From Cypionkella psychrotolerans (GTDB lineage Bacteria; Pseudomonadota; Alphaproteobacteria; Rhodobacterales; Rhodobacteraceae), in assembly GCF_001294535.1 (NCBI RefSeq), contig NZ_LGIC01000090.1, positions 168,093 to 232,092 of the forward strand: DNA of 64,000 nt, in the 5' to 3' direction. Below the pieces are notes generated by a model, which saw only the letters and a program-made list of their open reading frames with translations, had not been told where the DNA came from and made no database searches. The position numbers and the translations under genes are program-made. Shown here piece after piece: positions 16,912 through 26,931 of the stretch; the first letter of the stretch is position 1; each line of letters begins with the position of its first letter.

Positions 16912-17499
16912 GTGCGGATTTTTGGATGCGTTCTGGCGGGCGGGATCGGTCGTCGCATGGGAGCCGACAAGGCGTTGCTGCGCTTGGCGGGCCAAACCCT
17001 GCTGGGCCATGCCATCGCGCGGTTGGAGCCGCAGGTGGAACGCTTGGCGATCTCTGCCAATGGCGATCCCGCCCGACTGGCAGCTTATGGCCTGCCGATT
17101 CTGCCCGATGAAACCCCGCTCGGGCCTTTGTCTGGCGTGCTGGCCGCCCTGCGATGGGCCGCCCCGTTGGGAGCAACAGCGGTGGTGACACTGGCCGTAG
17201 ACACTCCCTTCGCCCCCGGCGATCTGGTGCCGCAGCTCTGCTTGGCCGCCGAAACCGCGCCCGAAGCCCTAGCCATAGCGTCCTGCGCCAAAGATCACCC
17301 CACCTGTGGGTTATGGCCTGTCAGCCTTGCCGACCCCCTCGCCGCCTTCCTCGCCTCAGGCGCAAAACCCCGTGTACTGGCCTTCACCGATGCCCACCAC
17401 GCCGCCCGCGCACATTTCCCCGATGAAGCCGCCTTCCAAAACCTCAACACCCCCGAAGACCTCGCGGCAGCCGAGGCCCTGATCAAGGCCGCATCATGA
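16912..17499 (+). CDS. mobA: Molybdenum cofactor guanylyltransferase MobA
   Basis: Transfers GMP from GTP to molybdopterin-Mo to make the guanine dinucleotide cofactor used by DMSO-reductase-family enzymes. The GTG start at 16912 follows AAGGGG at five nt spacing and begins (V)RIFGCVLAGGIGRRMGADKAL, the nucleotide-binding loop with LAGG and the conserved Lys. VVTLAVDTPF contains the metal-binding Asp. Its 195 residues match the family. The stop overlaps mobB by four bases. Confidence 0.95.
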   Translation: MRIFGCVLAGGIGRRMGADKALLRLAGQTLLGHAIARLEPQVERLAISANGDPARLAAYGLPILPDETPLGPLSGVLAALRWAAPLGATAVVTLAVDTPFAPGDLVPQLCLAAETAPEALAIASCAKDHPTCGLWPVSLADPLAAFLASGAKPRVLAFTDAHHAARAHFPDEAAFQNLNTPEDLAAAEALIKAAS

Positions 17500-17996
17500 G
17501 GGTCTATGGCGTCATAGGCTGGAAAAACTCCGGCAAAACCAGCCTGATGGAGCGTTTGGTGGCCGAAATCACCCGGCGCGGCTTCACGGTGTCCACCGTC
17601 AAGCACGTCCATCACGATGTCGATCTCGACCAACCCGGCAAAGACAGCCACCGCCACCGCGCAGCAGGCGCGTCCGAGGTGGTTTTGGCCTCCGCCCACC
17701 GCTTTGCGCTGATGCGCGAACATCGCGGGCCGGAGCCTGATCTGGCGGAAGTGCTGTCGCGCATGGCCCCCGTCGATCTGATCTTGGTCGAAGGCTACAA
17801 GCGCGACGCCCATGCCAAGATCGAGGTGTTCCGGCAGGAAACAGGCCATGATCTGATCCAACCCAATGATCCCTTGGTGCGGGCCGTTGCGACCGATATG
17901 GCGCTTGCCGCCCTGCCCGTATCGGTACTCGACCTGAACAACACCCTGCAAATCGCCGATTTCATTCTCGCCGAGGTCGGCCTTGCAACGCTTTGA
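17496..17996 (+). CDS. mobB: Molybdopterin-guanine dinucleotide adaptor MobB
   Basis: A 166-residue GTP-binding P-loop protein that aids MobA. The N-terminal GWKNSGKTS (about 8-16) is the Walker A motif, followed by TVSTVKHVHHDVDLDQPGKDSHRHRAAGA, the MobB-specific His/Asp-rich block, and LILVEGYKRDAH (Walker B region). It is coupled to mobA by an ATGA overlap and to the next gene by a 14-nt overlap. Confidence 0.95.
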   Translation: MRVYGVIGWKNSGKTSLMERLVAEITRRGFTVSTVKHVHHDVDLDQPGKDSHRHRAAGASEVVLASAHRFALMREHRGPEPDLAEVLSRMAPVDLILVEGYKRDAHAKIEVFRQETGHDLIQPNDPLVRAVATDMALAALPVSVLDLNNTLQIADFILAEVGLATL

Positions 17997-18840
17997 CCGG
18001 GTGATCGTGGCGGACTGGTCGGCATCCTCGACACTGTCCCCCGCCCGTCCTTCTGCCGACGCGATCTGGCTTGGCAGCATCGACGCCACAGGCGCGCAAA
18101 GCACCTACCACCGCAGCCGTGGCAGCGCCGAAGCAGCACTGTCGCTGGCTATCGAAAACGCACTCGTTAACGGCCAGTCCCTGCTGATCGGCTGCGATTT
18201 CCCGATGGGCTACCCCAAAGGCTTCGCCGCCCGCCTGACCGGAACCGCCAGTGCCCGCGCCGTCTGGGCATGGCTGGCCGAGCATATCGAAGACGCGCCC
18301 AACAACGGCAACAACCGCTTCCAGATCGCTGCCCAGATCAACCGCCAGTTTGCAACTGCCACCTCAAAAGGCCCGTTCTGGGGCCGCCCCGCCAGCCTGA
18401 ACCTCCCCGATCTCCCCCCCACAAAATCCATCAATTACAACGTCCTGACTCTCCCCGAGCGCCGCGAAGTCGAAACCCTAGTCCCCCGCGCCCAACCCGT
18501 CTGGAAACTCTACACCACCGGCGCCGCAGGCAGCCAAGGCCTGATCGGCCAACCGATGATCCACCGCCTCTCGCAGCGCCACGGCACCGCTGTCTGGCCC
18601 TTCGACAACCCCGCCCAGATCACCCTGGCCGAGGTTTACCCCTCACTCATCGCCGCCGCCGTCACCGCCGATCCTGCCTCCGTGAAAGATGAGGCCCAAG
18701 TCCGCCTGCTCGCCGAAGCCCTGTTCAGCCTCTCCCAGCAAAACCTCCTCGCTCCCCTGCTCGACACCTCGCCCTGCGCAGAAGAAGGCTGGATCCTCGG
18801 CGCGGGCCACACCGCTGCCCTGCTTGGTGCGCTGTCATGA
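17983..18840 (+). CDS. Unknown protein in the mobAB operon, RNase-H-like (DUF429-type) pattern
   Basis: A 285-residue soluble protein starting with TTG inside the end of mobB. It begins FDRVIVADWSASS, continues with LLIGCDFPMGYP, and later has ITLAEVYPSL followed by VKDEAQVRLLAEALF and a C-terminal EEGWILGAGH. The spacing of an early Asp, a middle Asp-Pro-containing strand and the E-x-YPS block is reminiscent of DUF429-type predicted RNase-H-like folds; this is a pattern-level guess. The position between mobB and a GNAT gene with 4-14-nt overlaps means it is co-translated with cofactor genes, but its job is unknown. Confidence 0.78.
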   Translation: MQRFDRVIVADWSASSTLSPARPSADAIWLGSIDATGAQSTYHRSRGSAEAALSLAIENALVNGQSLLIGCDFPMGYPKGFAARLTGTASARAVWAWLAEHIEDAPNNGNNRFQIAAQINRQFATATSKGPFWGRPASLNLPDLPPTKSINYNVLTLPERREVETLVPRAQPVWKLYTTGAAGSQGLIGQPMIHRLSQRHGTAVWPFDNPAQITLAEVYPSLIAAAVTADPASVKDEAQVRLLAEALFSLSQQNLLAPLLDTSPCAEEGWILGAGHTAALLGALS

Positions 18841-19421
18841 AAATCACCTACCAACTCGGCCTGCCCGAAGCCCTGCGCGCCGAAGCTGTGGAGCTGTACT
18901 GGCAGGCCTTCGGCGGCAAACTCGGTCGTGTGATGGGCCCCATCCCGAAAGCCCACCGCTTCCTCACCCGCGTGCTGCGCGCCCATCATGCCATTGTGGC
19001 TTTGGATGACACCGGCCACCTGCTGGGAATGGCTGGCTTCAAGACCCCAGCCGGCAGCTTCGCGGGCGGCGAGGTCGCCGATATCCGCGCGATCTATGGC
19101 ATCCTTGGCACGGCTTGGCGGCTGCCGCTGCTGTGGATGCTCAGCGATGCGGCCGAGCAGGATTACTTTCTCCTCGACGGAATTTGTGTCGCCGCATCGG
19201 CTCGCAGTTTGGGCATCGGAAGCGCGCTGATGGCCGCGATCGAAGATCAGGCGCGGGCGCGCGGCTATGGATCTGTGCGACTGGAGGTGATCGACAGCAA
19301 TGGGCGGGCGAGGGAGCTCTATCAGCGGCTGGGGTATCGCGTCGAGAAGACCCAGCAGCTGGGTTTGCTGCGCTATGCGTTCGGATTTCGCGCCGCGATC
19401 ACGATGGTAAAATCGGTCTAA
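18837..19421 (+). CDS. GNAT-family N-acetyltransferase
   Basis: A 194-residue acetyl-CoA-dependent acyltransferase. The acetyl-CoA-binding motif A is clear as ICVAASARSLGIGSALMAAIEDQARARGYG is split across about 118-148, followed by VRLEVIDSNGRARELYQRLGYRV, the usual motif B. The substrate is unknown. The ATG overlaps the preceding stop by four bases, making it the last gene of the mobA operon. Three of four junctions in this operon overlap, so tight coupling is expected. Confidence 0.9.
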   Translation: MKITYQLGLPEALRAEAVELYWQAFGGKLGRVMGPIPKAHRFLTRVLRAHHAIVALDDTGHLLGMAGFKTPAGSFAGGEVADIRAIYGILGTAWRLPLLWMLSDAAEQDYFLLDGICVAASARSLGIGSALMAAIEDQARARGYGSVRLEVIDSNGRARELYQRLGYRVEKTQQLGLLRYAFGFRAAITMVKSV

Positions 19422-19431
19422 GGCCTGGATG

Positions 19432-19443
19432 TCCACGCGTGGA
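19432..19443. repeat. Perfect 12-bp palindrome
   Basis: TCCACGCGTGGA lies 10 nt after the GNAT stop. It is a complete palindrome with no loop, so it looks more like a protein-binding site than an RNA hairpin. No gene starts nearby. Confidence 0.4.
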
Positions 19444-19546
19444 TACGAGATGGCCCTATATAAAATCAATGCCTTACAGATGCGCGTTCAGAATTTGTTA
19501 ATCTTTCATCCGCACCGCACCGTTCTGCACCAGACCAACCAGGCCA

Positions 19547-19660
19547 TTGCTCTTTTGGAAATACTTCCGCCGGAGGCATCCGAAATCTCAGCCAAACCCA
19601 CACGTCCAATCATCCCCGGCAGCGCCGCCGAGCGGGGCCTCGATGGCCCCCGAGGCGGCC
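19547..19660. repeat. Structured extragenic repeat, copy A (nested hairpin)
   Basis: It begins with a 30-nt box at 19547-19576 (TTGCTCTTTTGGAAATACT then a CCGGAGG end), followed by a second box at 19605-19630 ending GGCAGCGCCGCCG, and a nested hairpin: outer stem 19624-19629/19654-19659, inner stem 19634-19639/19645-19650, loop TCGAT. The same parts, spacers and loop size occur at 48552-48665. It lies just after the stop of the minus-strand gene at 19673. Confidence 0.8.
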
Positions 19661-19672
19661 ATGGGTTCTAGG

Positions 19673-20680
19673 TCAGTCAAACGTCCCCGTCACCCGACCA
19701 AACAGCATGAAGGCCCGCGCGGTGCGGGTGTCGGCGAGGTCGGACAGATCCTGATCGCTCGCCACTTTCTCGAATTCTGAAAACACCCGGTCAAAGGTGC
19801 GCAAAAAGTGGTGGGCGGCGTCGCGGAACACCGGGTCTTCGCGCATCCGGCCTGCAGTCAGCGCCAGCGACGAGCGGTCGCGGATGCCACCCAAGGCGGC
19901 GATGCCACGGCCGCGCTCGCCATTGGCAAATTTGCGCCACAACTCGGGCCGCGCGCGTTCGGGTTTCAGGTCATCCATGAAGATGCCCTCCTGACTGAGC
20001 AGGGTCAGCACGTCTTGCGCGGCGCGGATCAGTTTGGCGACGTTGCGGTCTTCCAGCGCCAGACGCAAAGCCCGAAAGCCTTCTTTGTCGTCCGGGCTTT
20101 CGGGAAATTGCACGGCGCGGGTGAAATCTTGCACCGACAAAGGCGCACGCAGCGACTCTGACGGGGTTCCCAAAGCCAACCCCGGCTGTTCCGCCTCGGG
20201 CTGCGGCTGCGGCGCCACCAGTGCGGCTTTGCGGTCTGCCGAGGGCACGGTCAGCCCGCTGTCGCGGCGCGAGTTAAAGCTGGCGAGGGCGGTTTCGGTA
20301 TGTTTGGCGGTGGCGGCAATCTCGTCCAGTTTACGTTCAACAGAAGGCCGCATCCCGCCCTGCTGGCCCGAAAGATAGGCCGCGCGCATCGCCTCAACCG
20401 TCGCCTGCAACCGCGCCGATTCTGCGCGCAAGGACCGTACCGAGCGCAAAGTTGTCACCGCCGCCCAGATCAGCGCCAGTGGCAAGAACACCGCCAGCAG
20501 GGTCAACACATAGCCGAGCACGCCGGATTCCACCGGGCCGGTCAGGAAATAGCCGCCGACCGCCAGCACCCACAGCAGGCTCATCACGGCGGCCACCCAT
20601 TCGGTCGGGCTCACCGACGGATCGGCGATGCCGCGCGCGCGCGACCCCAAGCTGCGGGGCGTTTCTTCTGGTTCGGCCAT
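19673..20680 (-). CDS. Conserved membrane protein of unknown function
   Basis: A 335-residue protein with two hydrophobic helices near the N-terminus (about 27-48 and 55-75), then a long cytoplasmic or periplasmic part. After the helices, RSLRAESARLQATVEAMRAAYL and the segment containing VERKLDEIAATAKHTETALA look coiled-coil-like. A Pro/Gln-rich linker (about 150-185) leads to a C-terminal helical domain (about 190-335) with DFTRAVQFPESPDDKEGFRAL. No catalytic motif is seen. It lies 21 nt downstream of greA on the same strand, so they may share a transcript. Confidence 0.82.
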   Translation of the reverse strand: MAEPEETPRSLGSRARGIADPSVSPTEWVAAVMSLLWVLAVGGYFLTGPVESGVLGYVLTLLAVFLPLALIWAAVTTLRSVRSLRAESARLQATVEAMRAAYLSGQQGGMRPSVERKLDEIAATAKHTETALASFNSRRDSGLTVPSADRKAALVAPQPQPEAEQPGLALGTPSESLRAPLSVQDFTRAVQFPESPDDKEGFRALRLALEDRNVAKLIRAAQDVLTLLSQEGIFMDDLKPERARPELWRKFANGERGRGIAALGGIRDRSSLALTAGRMREDPVFRDAAHHFLRTFDRVFSEFEKVASDQDLSDLADTRTARAFMLFGRVTGTFD

Positions 20681-20701
20681 GTGCTTTCCCCTGTGGCAGG
20701 G

Positions 20702-21172
20702 TCAGATATAACGGATGGAGAGGATTTCGTAGCCGCGCGTGCCGCCGGGGGTTTTCACCTCGACCGAGTCGCCTTCGTCCTTACCGATCAACGCACGGGC
20801 CAAGGGCGAGCGGATGTTCAAGAGGTTGCGCTCGATGTCCGCCTCGGATTCGCCGACGATCTGATAGGTTTTTTCCTCGTTGGAGTCTTCATCCACCAAG
20901 ACCACCGTTGCGCCAAATTTGATTGCACCGGTCAGCTTGGCGACCTCAATCACCTCTGCCAATGAGATCAGCGCTTCGAGTTCCTTCACCCGGCCTTCGA
21001 TGAAGCTCTGCTTCTCACGGGCGGCGTGATATTCGGCGTTCTCGGACAGATCGCCATGCTCGCGCGCCTCGGCAATCGCGCGGATCACGGCGGGGCGTTC
21101 TACCGATTTCAACTGCTTCAATTCTTCGTCCAGAGCGGTGAATCCGCGCCGGGTCATTGGGATTTTTTCCAT
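20702..21172 (-). CDS. greA: Transcription elongation factor GreA
   Basis: Binds RNA polymerase in its secondary channel and stimulates cleavage of backtracked RNA. From the ATG at 21172 it has 156 residues, the usual length. The N-terminal coiled coil carries [20 protein letters not shown], with the acidic Asp-Leu-Ser-Glu-Asn tip that positions the catalytic metal, and the C-terminal FKBP-like domain has [18 protein letters not shown] and [11 protein letters not shown] stretches. The frame is open upstream to 21430 but the added residues are not GreA-like. A 32-bp imperfect palindrome lies 21 nt upstream of the start. Confidence 0.97.
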   Translation of the reverse strand: MEKIPMTRRGFTALDEELKQLKSVERPAVIRAIAEAREHGDLSENAEYHAAREKQSFIEGRVKELEALISLAEVIEVAKLTGAIKFGATVVLVDEDSNEEKTYQIVGESEADIERNLLNIRSPLARALIGKDEGDSVEVKTPGGTRGYEILSIRYI

Positions 21173-21192
21173 TGGTCTCTTCACGTAAATAA

Positions 21193-21224
21193 CAAGGTCA
21201 CAGCCCATATGAGCCATGACCTTG
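21193..21224. repeat. Imperfect palindrome upstream of greA
   Basis: CAAGGTCA (21193-21200) and TGACCTTG (21217-21224) are exact inverted 8-mers around a centre CATATG. On the minus strand this is in the greA leader or promoter. It could be an operator or a leader hairpin. Confidence 0.5.
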
Positions 21225-21443
21225 CGCCACTCTTGGCCATACCTGAACCGACAGAGGCTCTGATTGCAAGGGGGAAAGCCTGCAATCGGCGGGGGGCCGT
21301 CGCCGGGGGTGAAAAATCTGTCGCAGCGGGGAAAGAATGTTGCGCGGGTTCTGCGATTTAGGCTTGGGATGTTGCGTGATGGTTGACCCTGACCGTGGGT
21401 TCGGGCAATGACGCAGCAGCATTTTGCCAAGTCGGAGAAAGAG

Positions 21444-23096
21444 ATGTCGCAAGGTATCGCGCGCGAGCAGATGGATTATGATGTGGTCATCGTGGGCGCG
21501 GGGCCTGCGGGGCTGTCAGCGGCGATCCGGCTGAAGCAGTTGGACAGCAATCTGACGGTTGTGGTGCTGGAAAAGGGCTCGGAAGTTGGCGCGCATATTC
21601 TTTCGGGCGCGGTGCTGGACCCGGTCGGCCTGAACAAGCTGATCCCGGATTGGAAGGCCAAGGGCGCGCCTTTGAACACGGCTGTGGTCGAGGATAATTT
21701 CTATATTCTGGGGCCAGCCGGGCAGGCGCGGATTCCGAACTGGCCGATGCCGCCGTTGATGAACAACCACGGCAATTACATCGTCTCGATGGCGAATGTT
21801 TGCCGCTGGATGGCCGAGCAGGCTGAGGGACTGGGGGTCGAGATTTTCCCCGGCATGGCGTGTTCGGAGTTGGTTTACGGTGACAACGGCGAAGTGCGCG
21901 GCGTGGTCGCGGGCGAGTTCGGCAAGAATGCCGATGGCACGCCCGGGCCTTCGTATGAGCCGGGCATGGTTTTGGCTGGGAAATATGTGTTCCTGTCCGA
22001 AGGCGTGCGCGGGTCTTTGGCGAAGGAAGTCATTGCTAAGTATGATCTTTCGAAGGGTCATGAGCCGCAGAAGTTCGGCCTTGGCATGAAGGAAATCTGG
22101 CAGATTGATCCGGCCAAGCACAAGCTGGGCACGGTCACGCATACGATGGGTTGGCCGCTGGGCAGCAATGCGGGCGGCGGGTCGTTCATCTATCACCTTG
22201 AGAACAATCAGGTTTATGTCGGCTTTGTGGTGCATCTGAACTACAAGAACCCGCATCTGTATCCGTATATGGAATTCCAGCGCTTCAAGCATCATCCGAT
22301 GGTCGCAGAGTTGCTAAAAGGCGGCAAACGTGTCGCTTACGGCGCGCGGGCGATTTCCGAGGGTGGCTGGCAGTCGATCCCGAAGATGGTGGCTCCGGGT
22401 GTGGCGCTGCTGGGCTGCTCGGCGGGATTGGTCAATGTGCCGCGCATCAAGGGCAACCACAATGCGATGCTGTCGGGGATTGACGCGGCAGAGGCGGCGT
22501 TTGTGGCGATTTCGGCGGGGCGTTCGGGCGATGAGTTGACCGAATATGAGACGCTGGTGCGCGGTGGCCCGATTGCCGCCGATCTGAAAAAGGTGCGCAA
22601 CGTCAAGCCGTTGTGGTCGAAGTATGGGCTGGTGGCCTCGCTGTTCTTGGGCGGCGCGGATATGTGGGCGAATACCTTTGGACTGACCATTCTGGGCACC
22701 TTGAAGCATGGTAAGAACGATGCGGAATCGACGGGGTTGGCGAAGGATTACGCGCCGATTGACTACCCCAAGCCCGATGGCGTGCTGTCGTTTGACCGTT
22801 TGACCAACGTGGCATTCTCGGCCACCAACCACGACGAAAACCAGCCCGCGCATTTGAAGCTGAAGGATGCCTCGATCCCGATTCTGGTCAACCTGCCGCT
22901 GTATAACGAACCCGCGCAGCGCTATTGCCCGGCGGGGGTGTATGAGGTGATCGCTGAGGCGGGCAAAGAGCCGCGCTTTCAGATCAACTTCCAGAACTGT
23001 GTGCATTGCAAAACCTGCGACATCAAAGACCCGTCGCAGAACATCGTCTGGACCACGCCGATGGGCGGCGGCGGGCCGAACTATCCGAATATGTAA
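21444..23096 (+). CDS. Electron transfer flavoprotein-ubiquinone oxidoreductase
   Basis: A membrane-associated FAD and [4Fe-4S] enzyme passing electrons from ETF, reduced by acyl-CoA dehydrogenases, to ubiquinone. The 550 residues show the FAD dinucleotide-binding loop [14 protein letters not shown] near the N-terminus, [15 protein letters not shown], and C-terminal cluster ligands in RYCPAGVYE and [16 protein letters not shown] 21444 was chosen because GGAG lies six nt upstream; an ATG at 21408 would add 12 residues and has a weaker site. It is the natural electron sink for the two acyl-CoA dehydrogenases in this window. Confidence 0.96.
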   Translation: MSQGIAREQMDYDVVIVGAGPAGLSAAIRLKQLDSNLTVVVLEKGSEVGAHILSGAVLDPVGLNKLIPDWKAKGAPLNTAVVEDNFYILGPAGQARIPNWPMPPLMNNHGNYIVSMANVCRWMAEQAEGLGVEIFPGMACSELVYGDNGEVRGVVAGEFGKNADGTPGPSYEPGMVLAGKYVFLSEGVRGSLAKEVIAKYDLSKGHEPQKFGLGMKEIWQIDPAKHKLGTVTHTMGWPLGSNAGGGSFIYHLENNQVYVGFVVHLNYKNPHLYPYMEFQRFKHHPMVAELLKGGKRVAYGARAISEGGWQSIPKMVAPGVALLGCSAGLVNVPRIKGNHNAMLSGIDAAEAAFVAISAGRSGDELTEYETLVRGGPIAADLKKVRNVKPLWSKYGLVASLFLGGADMWANTFGLTILGTLKHGKNDAESTGLAKDYAPIDYPKPDGVLSFDRLTNVAFSATNHDENQPAHLKLKDASIPILVNLPLYNEPAQRYCPAGVYEVIAEAGKEPRFQINFQNCVHCKTCDIKDPSQNIVWTTPMGGGGPNYPNM

Positions 23097-23125
23097 CGGG
23101 CCGAATATGTAGTCCCTCAAACATG

Positions 23126-23150
23126 TGATCTGACATTCCCAATCAGATCA
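23126..23150. repeat. Hairpin after the ETF-QO gene
   Basis: An 8-bp inverted repeat (23126-23133 with 23143-23150) surrounds a 9-nt loop, 30 nt after the ETF-QO stop. No T-run follows, so it may be a weak terminator, an RNA-stabilising hairpin or a binding site. Just before it the 11-mer CCGAATATGTA occurs twice (23085 and 23101), a small duplication of the gene's end. Confidence 0.45.
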
Positions 23151-23250
23151 GCGAAGATGCGCGGGCTGGGGGTGATAAGCCTCCGGCCCGCATTGCTTCT
23201 CGGCCCGCGCGGCTCTAGCTTTGTGGCAACGCTTACAGGAGCCGCCCCGG

Positions 23251-25020
23251 ATGCCTTTCCACAAGCCCAAACGCACGCAACTGCTGCTGGCCTCTGCTCT
23301 GACATTTCTGCCGTTTGCCGCACTGGCCGAAACCGCGAAGGTGAAGCCCGATGCGACGCAAACCACGGTCAGTGAAGGCCCGGTCAGCGAGGCTGGGGCT
23401 TATCTCGCCGCTGGGGTTGCGGCGTCGGAAGCCGATTATACGGCGGCGGTGGAGTGGTATGGCCGAGCTTTAACGGGCGATGCCAGCAATCCGGCGCTGC
23501 TGGAAGGCGCCGTGATGGCGCATATCGGTGTGGGCGATATGGAGGGGGCCGCCAAACTCGCACGCGCTTTGCAGAAGGCCGGGGCGAAAAGCCAGACATC
23601 CACGGTGGTTTTGATCGCTGACGATGCCAAGCGGCAGGATTATGAAGCCATTCTGCAAGAGCAGGCTGCGGGTGGATCTGCGGGTGCTGTGCTGGATGAT
23701 CTGGTGAAGGCTTGGGCCAAGCTCGGCTTGGGGCGGATGTCGGAAGCCAGCGAAGGCTATGACAAGCTTGCGAAAACCAAAGGGCTTGAGGCGTTTGGGC
23801 TTTACCATAAAGCGCTCGCGCTGGCTTCGGCGGGCGACTATGAGGGCGCGGAAAACATCCTATCTGGCAAGGCTGCGGGAAGCTTTCCGCTGACCCGGCG
23901 TGGGCTGATTGCAACGGTGGAAATCCTCAGCCAGCTGGAGCGGAACCCCGAAGCGGTGGCAATGATTGACCGCAATTTCCAGCCCGGTAATGACCTTGAA
24001 ATTGACGATCTGCGGCGGCGTCTGGCTGCGGGCGAGCCGTTGCCCTTCACCATCGCGCGCAATGCCAGCGAGGGCATCGGCGAAGTGTTCTACAGTATGG
24101 CCAATGCGGTGAAGGGCGAGGCGGATGCAAGCTTCACCCTGCTGCACGCCCGCGCCGCCGCCTATCTGCGACCCGACAACACCGAGGCCGAACTGCTGGT
24201 GGCAGGCTTGTTGGACCAACAGGGTCAGCACACGCTGGCGACGGCAGCTTATGCTTTGGTGCCGCCCACCGATCTGAACTTTCATGCAGCCGAAATTGGC
24301 CGCGCCAATGCGACCTTTGCTGCGGGTCATCCCGAAGCGGCACTGGAAATCCTGCAAGGTTTGGCGCGGGCGCATGGTGATATTCTGGCGGTGCAGGTGG
24401 CTTTGGCCGATGGGATGCGGCGCGAGAAACGCTATGATGAGGCCTTTAAGGCCTATGATGCCGCGATCAAAATGGTGCCGAACCCGACGCCGGGTCATTG
24501 GGTATTGTTCTACAGCCGGGGCGTGGTTTCGGATGCCTTGCGCAACTATGACGCCGCCGAGGCCGATTTTCGCCGCGCAATGGCGCTCAGCCCCGATGAG
24601 CCCGAACTGCTGAACTACCTCGGCTATAGTCTTGTCGATCAGGGCCGCAAGCTGGATGAGGCTTTAGGCATGATCAAGAAAGCCGTGCTGATGCGGCCCG
24701 ACAATGGCGCGATTCTCGACAGCCTCGGCTGGGCCTATTACCGCTTGGGGCGCTATCAGGATGCGCTGCTGCCGATGGAGCAGGCCTCGTTGCGGATGGC
24801 AGTGGATGCGACGGTGACAGACCATTTGGGCGATGTGTATTGGGCAGTGGGGCGCAAGCGCGAGGCGGAATATCAGTGGCATCGCGCGCTGTCGTATGGC
24901 CCGGATGACAAGCTGGCGGCGCGGTTGCGCCTGAAGCTGGAGAAAGGACTGGATGCGGTGCTGGCCGCCGAAGGGGCTGCGCCGTTGAAATCCGTCGAGG
25001 CCGCCGCTGCAACGCCGTGA
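23251..25020 (+). CDS. Exported tetratricopeptide-repeat protein
   Basis: A 589-residue protein with an N-terminal signal peptide (hydrophobic [18 protein letters not shown]) and TPR-like helix pairs along the whole mature part. The clearest repeats are near the C-terminus: [71 protein letters not shown] and [15 protein letters not shown]. This pattern is common to periplasmic scaffold proteins of alphaproteobacteria. No partner is known. The ATG at 23251 has AGGAG nine nt upstream. ispE follows with only seven nt between, so the two are co-transcribed. Confidence 0.88.
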   Translation: MPFHKPKRTQLLLASALTFLPFAALAETAKVKPDATQTTVSEGPVSEAGAYLAAGVAASEADYTAAVEWYGRALTGDASNPALLEGAVMAHIGVGDMEGAAKLARALQKAGAKSQTSTVVLIADDAKRQDYEAILQEQAAGGSAGAVLDDLVKAWAKLGLGRMSEASEGYDKLAKTKGLEAFGLYHKALALASAGDYEGAENILSGKAAGSFPLTRRGLIATVEILSQLERNPEAVAMIDRNFQPGNDLEIDDLRRRLAAGEPLPFTIARNASEGIGEVFYSMANAVKGEADASFTLLHARAAAYLRPDNTEAELLVAGLLDQQGQHTLATAAYALVPPTDLNFHAAEIGRANATFAAGHPEAALEILQGLARAHGDILAVQVALADGMRREKRYDEAFKAYDAAIKMVPNPTPGHWVLFYSRGVVSDALRNYDAAEADFRRAMALSPDEPELLNYLGYSLVDQGRKLDEALGMIKKAVLMRPDNGAILDSLGWAYYRLGRYQDALLPMEQASLRMAVDATVTDHLGDVYWAVGRKREAEYQWHRALSYGPDDKLAARLRLKLEKGLDAVLAAEGAAPLKSVEAAAATP

Positions 25021-25027
25021 GCTGGAA

Positions 25028-25849
25028 TTGCGGGAATTTGCCGCCGCCAAGATCAATCTGGCGCTGCATGTCACCGGGCAGCGCGCGGATGGCTATCATC
25101 TGCTGGACAGCGTCGTGGTGTTTGCCGGGGTTGGCGATTGGGTCACGGTTGCGCCAGCGGATCGGTTAAGCCTGACGGTGACCGGGCCGCAGGGCGCGGG
25201 GCTGTCTGGCGACGATAATCTTGTGTTGCGGGCGGCGCGATGTTTGGGCGTGTCAGCGGCGATGGCGTTAGAGAAGCATTTGCCCGTGGCCTCGGGCATC
25301 GGCGGCGGCTCTGCGGATGCTGCGGCGACGTTGCGGGCTTTGTGTGCGCTGCGGGGCATGACTTTGCCGGATGCGGCGGCGGTGCTGGCTTTGGGGGCAG
25401 ATGTGCCGGTGTGTTTGGCCGGGCGTCCGGTGCGGATGCAAGGCGTGGGCGATGTGTTGACACCCCTGCCCGCTTTACCTGACTGCTATGTGGTGTTGGT
25501 CAATCCCGGCGTGGCGGTGGCCACGCCAGCGGTTTTCAAGGCTTTGCCGCGCAAGGATAATCCGGCGATGTCTGATATCCCCGTCTGCGGATCGGCGCTG
25601 GAATTGGCGGCCTGGCTGCGCGATCAGCGCAATGATCTGGAGGCTCCGGCGATTGGCCTGGCTCCGGTGATTGGAACCGTGAAAGCGGCGCTAGAGGCGC
25701 GACCCGGCTGTTTGCTGGCGCGGATGTCGGGATCGGGGGCGACCTGCTTTGGCCTGTTCGCCAGCGAGGAATTGGCTAGGGCCGCCGCCGGGGCGCTGCG
25801 GGAAGACGCCCCGGCGTGGTGGGTGGCCGCCGCCCCGGTTCTTCGTTAA
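25028..25849 (+). CDS. ispE: 4-diphosphocytidyl-2-C-methyl-D-erythritol kinase
   Basis: Phosphorylates the 2-hydroxyl of CDP-methylerythritol in the non-mevalonate isoprenoid pathway. It is a GHMP kinase of 273 residues: [21 protein letters not shown] with the conserved Lys, the ATP-binding [17 protein letters not shown], and C-terminal [13 protein letters not shown]. The TTG start is typical for a gene packed after the TPR gene; a CTG two codons upstream is the only in-frame alternative. The neighbouring minus-strand prenyl diphosphate synthase uses the pathway's product. Confidence 0.95.
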   Translation: MREFAAAKINLALHVTGQRADGYHLLDSVVVFAGVGDWVTVAPADRLSLTVTGPQGAGLSGDDNLVLRAARCLGVSAAMALEKHLPVASGIGGGSADAAATLRALCALRGMTLPDAAAVLALGADVPVCLAGRPVRMQGVGDVLTPLPALPDCYVVLVNPGVAVATPAVFKALPRKDNPAMSDIPVCGSALELAAWLRDQRNDLEAPAIGLAPVIGTVKAALEARPGCLLARMSGSGATCFGLFASEELARAAAGALREDAPAWWVAAAPVLR

Positions 25850-25875
25850 AATCGGGGCGGCGTTAGAATCTGCTC

Positions 25876-26877
25876 TCAGTTGATGCGTTCAACCACATAG
25901 GCGGCGAGGTCTGACAGCATCGCGCGCAAGGGGTGGTCGGGCAGCGCGCTGAGCGCGGTCTGCGCGCGCGCCGCCCAAGCCAACGCATCGTTTCGGGCGG
26001 CATCCATCGCGCCATGTTTCGCCATCAGGGACAGCGCGTGTTCCAGATCGCCGTCGCTCTGCTGGCCCTTCTCAATCACCCGCACCCAGAAGGCGCGTTC
26101 TTCGGCATTGGCGCGGGCGACCGCTTTGATTACCGGCAGGGTCAGCTTACGTTCGCGGAAATCATCGCCAGTGTTCTTGCCGATTGCGGCAGCCGAGCCG
26201 CCGTAATCGAGCAGATCATCGACGATCTGAAACGCGATGCCTAAAGCGTCGCCGTAGTCAAACAGAGCCTTGACCTGCGCCGGGGTGCCGCCAGCGATTT
26301 CCGCGCCGGATTCGGTGGCGGCAGAGAACAAAGCGGCGGTTTTGCCGCGCACGACTTGAAGATAGATGTCTTCGGTGGTGGCAAGGTCTTGGGCGGCGGT
26401 CAGTTGCAGCACTTCGCCTTCGGCAATGGTGGCAGAGGCGTTGGCAAGAATATCCAGCACCCGCAGATTGCCGGGTTCCACCATCAACTGGAACGCGCGG
26501 GCGAACAGGTAATCGCCGACCAACACCGAAGATTTGTTATCCCACAGCAGGTTCGCGGTGGGCCGACCGCGACGGCGCGCGCTTTCATCGACCACATCAT
26601 CATGCAGCAGGGTGGCGGTATGGATGAACTCCACCGTTGCCGCCAGATGCACATGAAACGGCCCCGCGTAACCCAGCAGCCGGGCTGCGGCCAAGACCAG
26701 CATCGGACGCAGGCGTTTACCACCCGCCTCGATCAGATGCGCCGTCACTTCCGGGATGCGCGGCGCGTGTTCGGACGCCATCCGCGCCCGGATCATCAGG
26801 TTCACCGCCGCCATATCCTCGACCAAAGCATCGGCCAGCCGATCATGCGGTTTTTGTGCAGCCTCAGTCACGCTCAT
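25876..26877 (-). CDS. Long-chain polyprenyl diphosphate synthase
   Basis: Condenses isopentenyl diphosphate units into the long tail of ubiquinone, probably octaprenyl to decaprenyl. Of its 333 residues the two Asp-rich motifs are LLHDDVVDESARRRGRPT and FQIVDDLLDYGG. ATG 26877 is preceded by GAAGGGG; an upstream ATG at 26901 would add eight residues. The chain length cannot be read by eye. It converges with ispE, 26 nt away, so isoprenoid precursor and quinone-tail genes sit side by side. Confidence 0.93.
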   Translation of the reverse strand: MSVTEAAQKPHDRLADALVEDMAAVNLMIRARMASEHAPRIPEVTAHLIEAGGKRLRPMLVLAAARLLGYAGPFHVHLAATVEFIHTATLLHDDVVDESARRRGRPTANLLWDNKSSVLVGDYLFARAFQLMVEPGNLRVLDILANASATIAEGEVLQLTAAQDLATTEDIYLQVVRGKTAALFSAATESGAEIAGGTPAQVKALFDYGDALGIAFQIVDDLLDYGGSAAAIGKNTGDDFRERKLTLPVIKAVARANAEERAFWVRVIEKGQQSDGDLEHALSLMAKHGAMDAARNDALAWAARAQTALSALPDHPLRAMLSDLAAYVVERIN

Positions 26878-26931
26878 TCTTACCCCTTCAGGTATCGACA
26901 CGGGGGTATCTCCCCGCGTAAACCCAATCCC

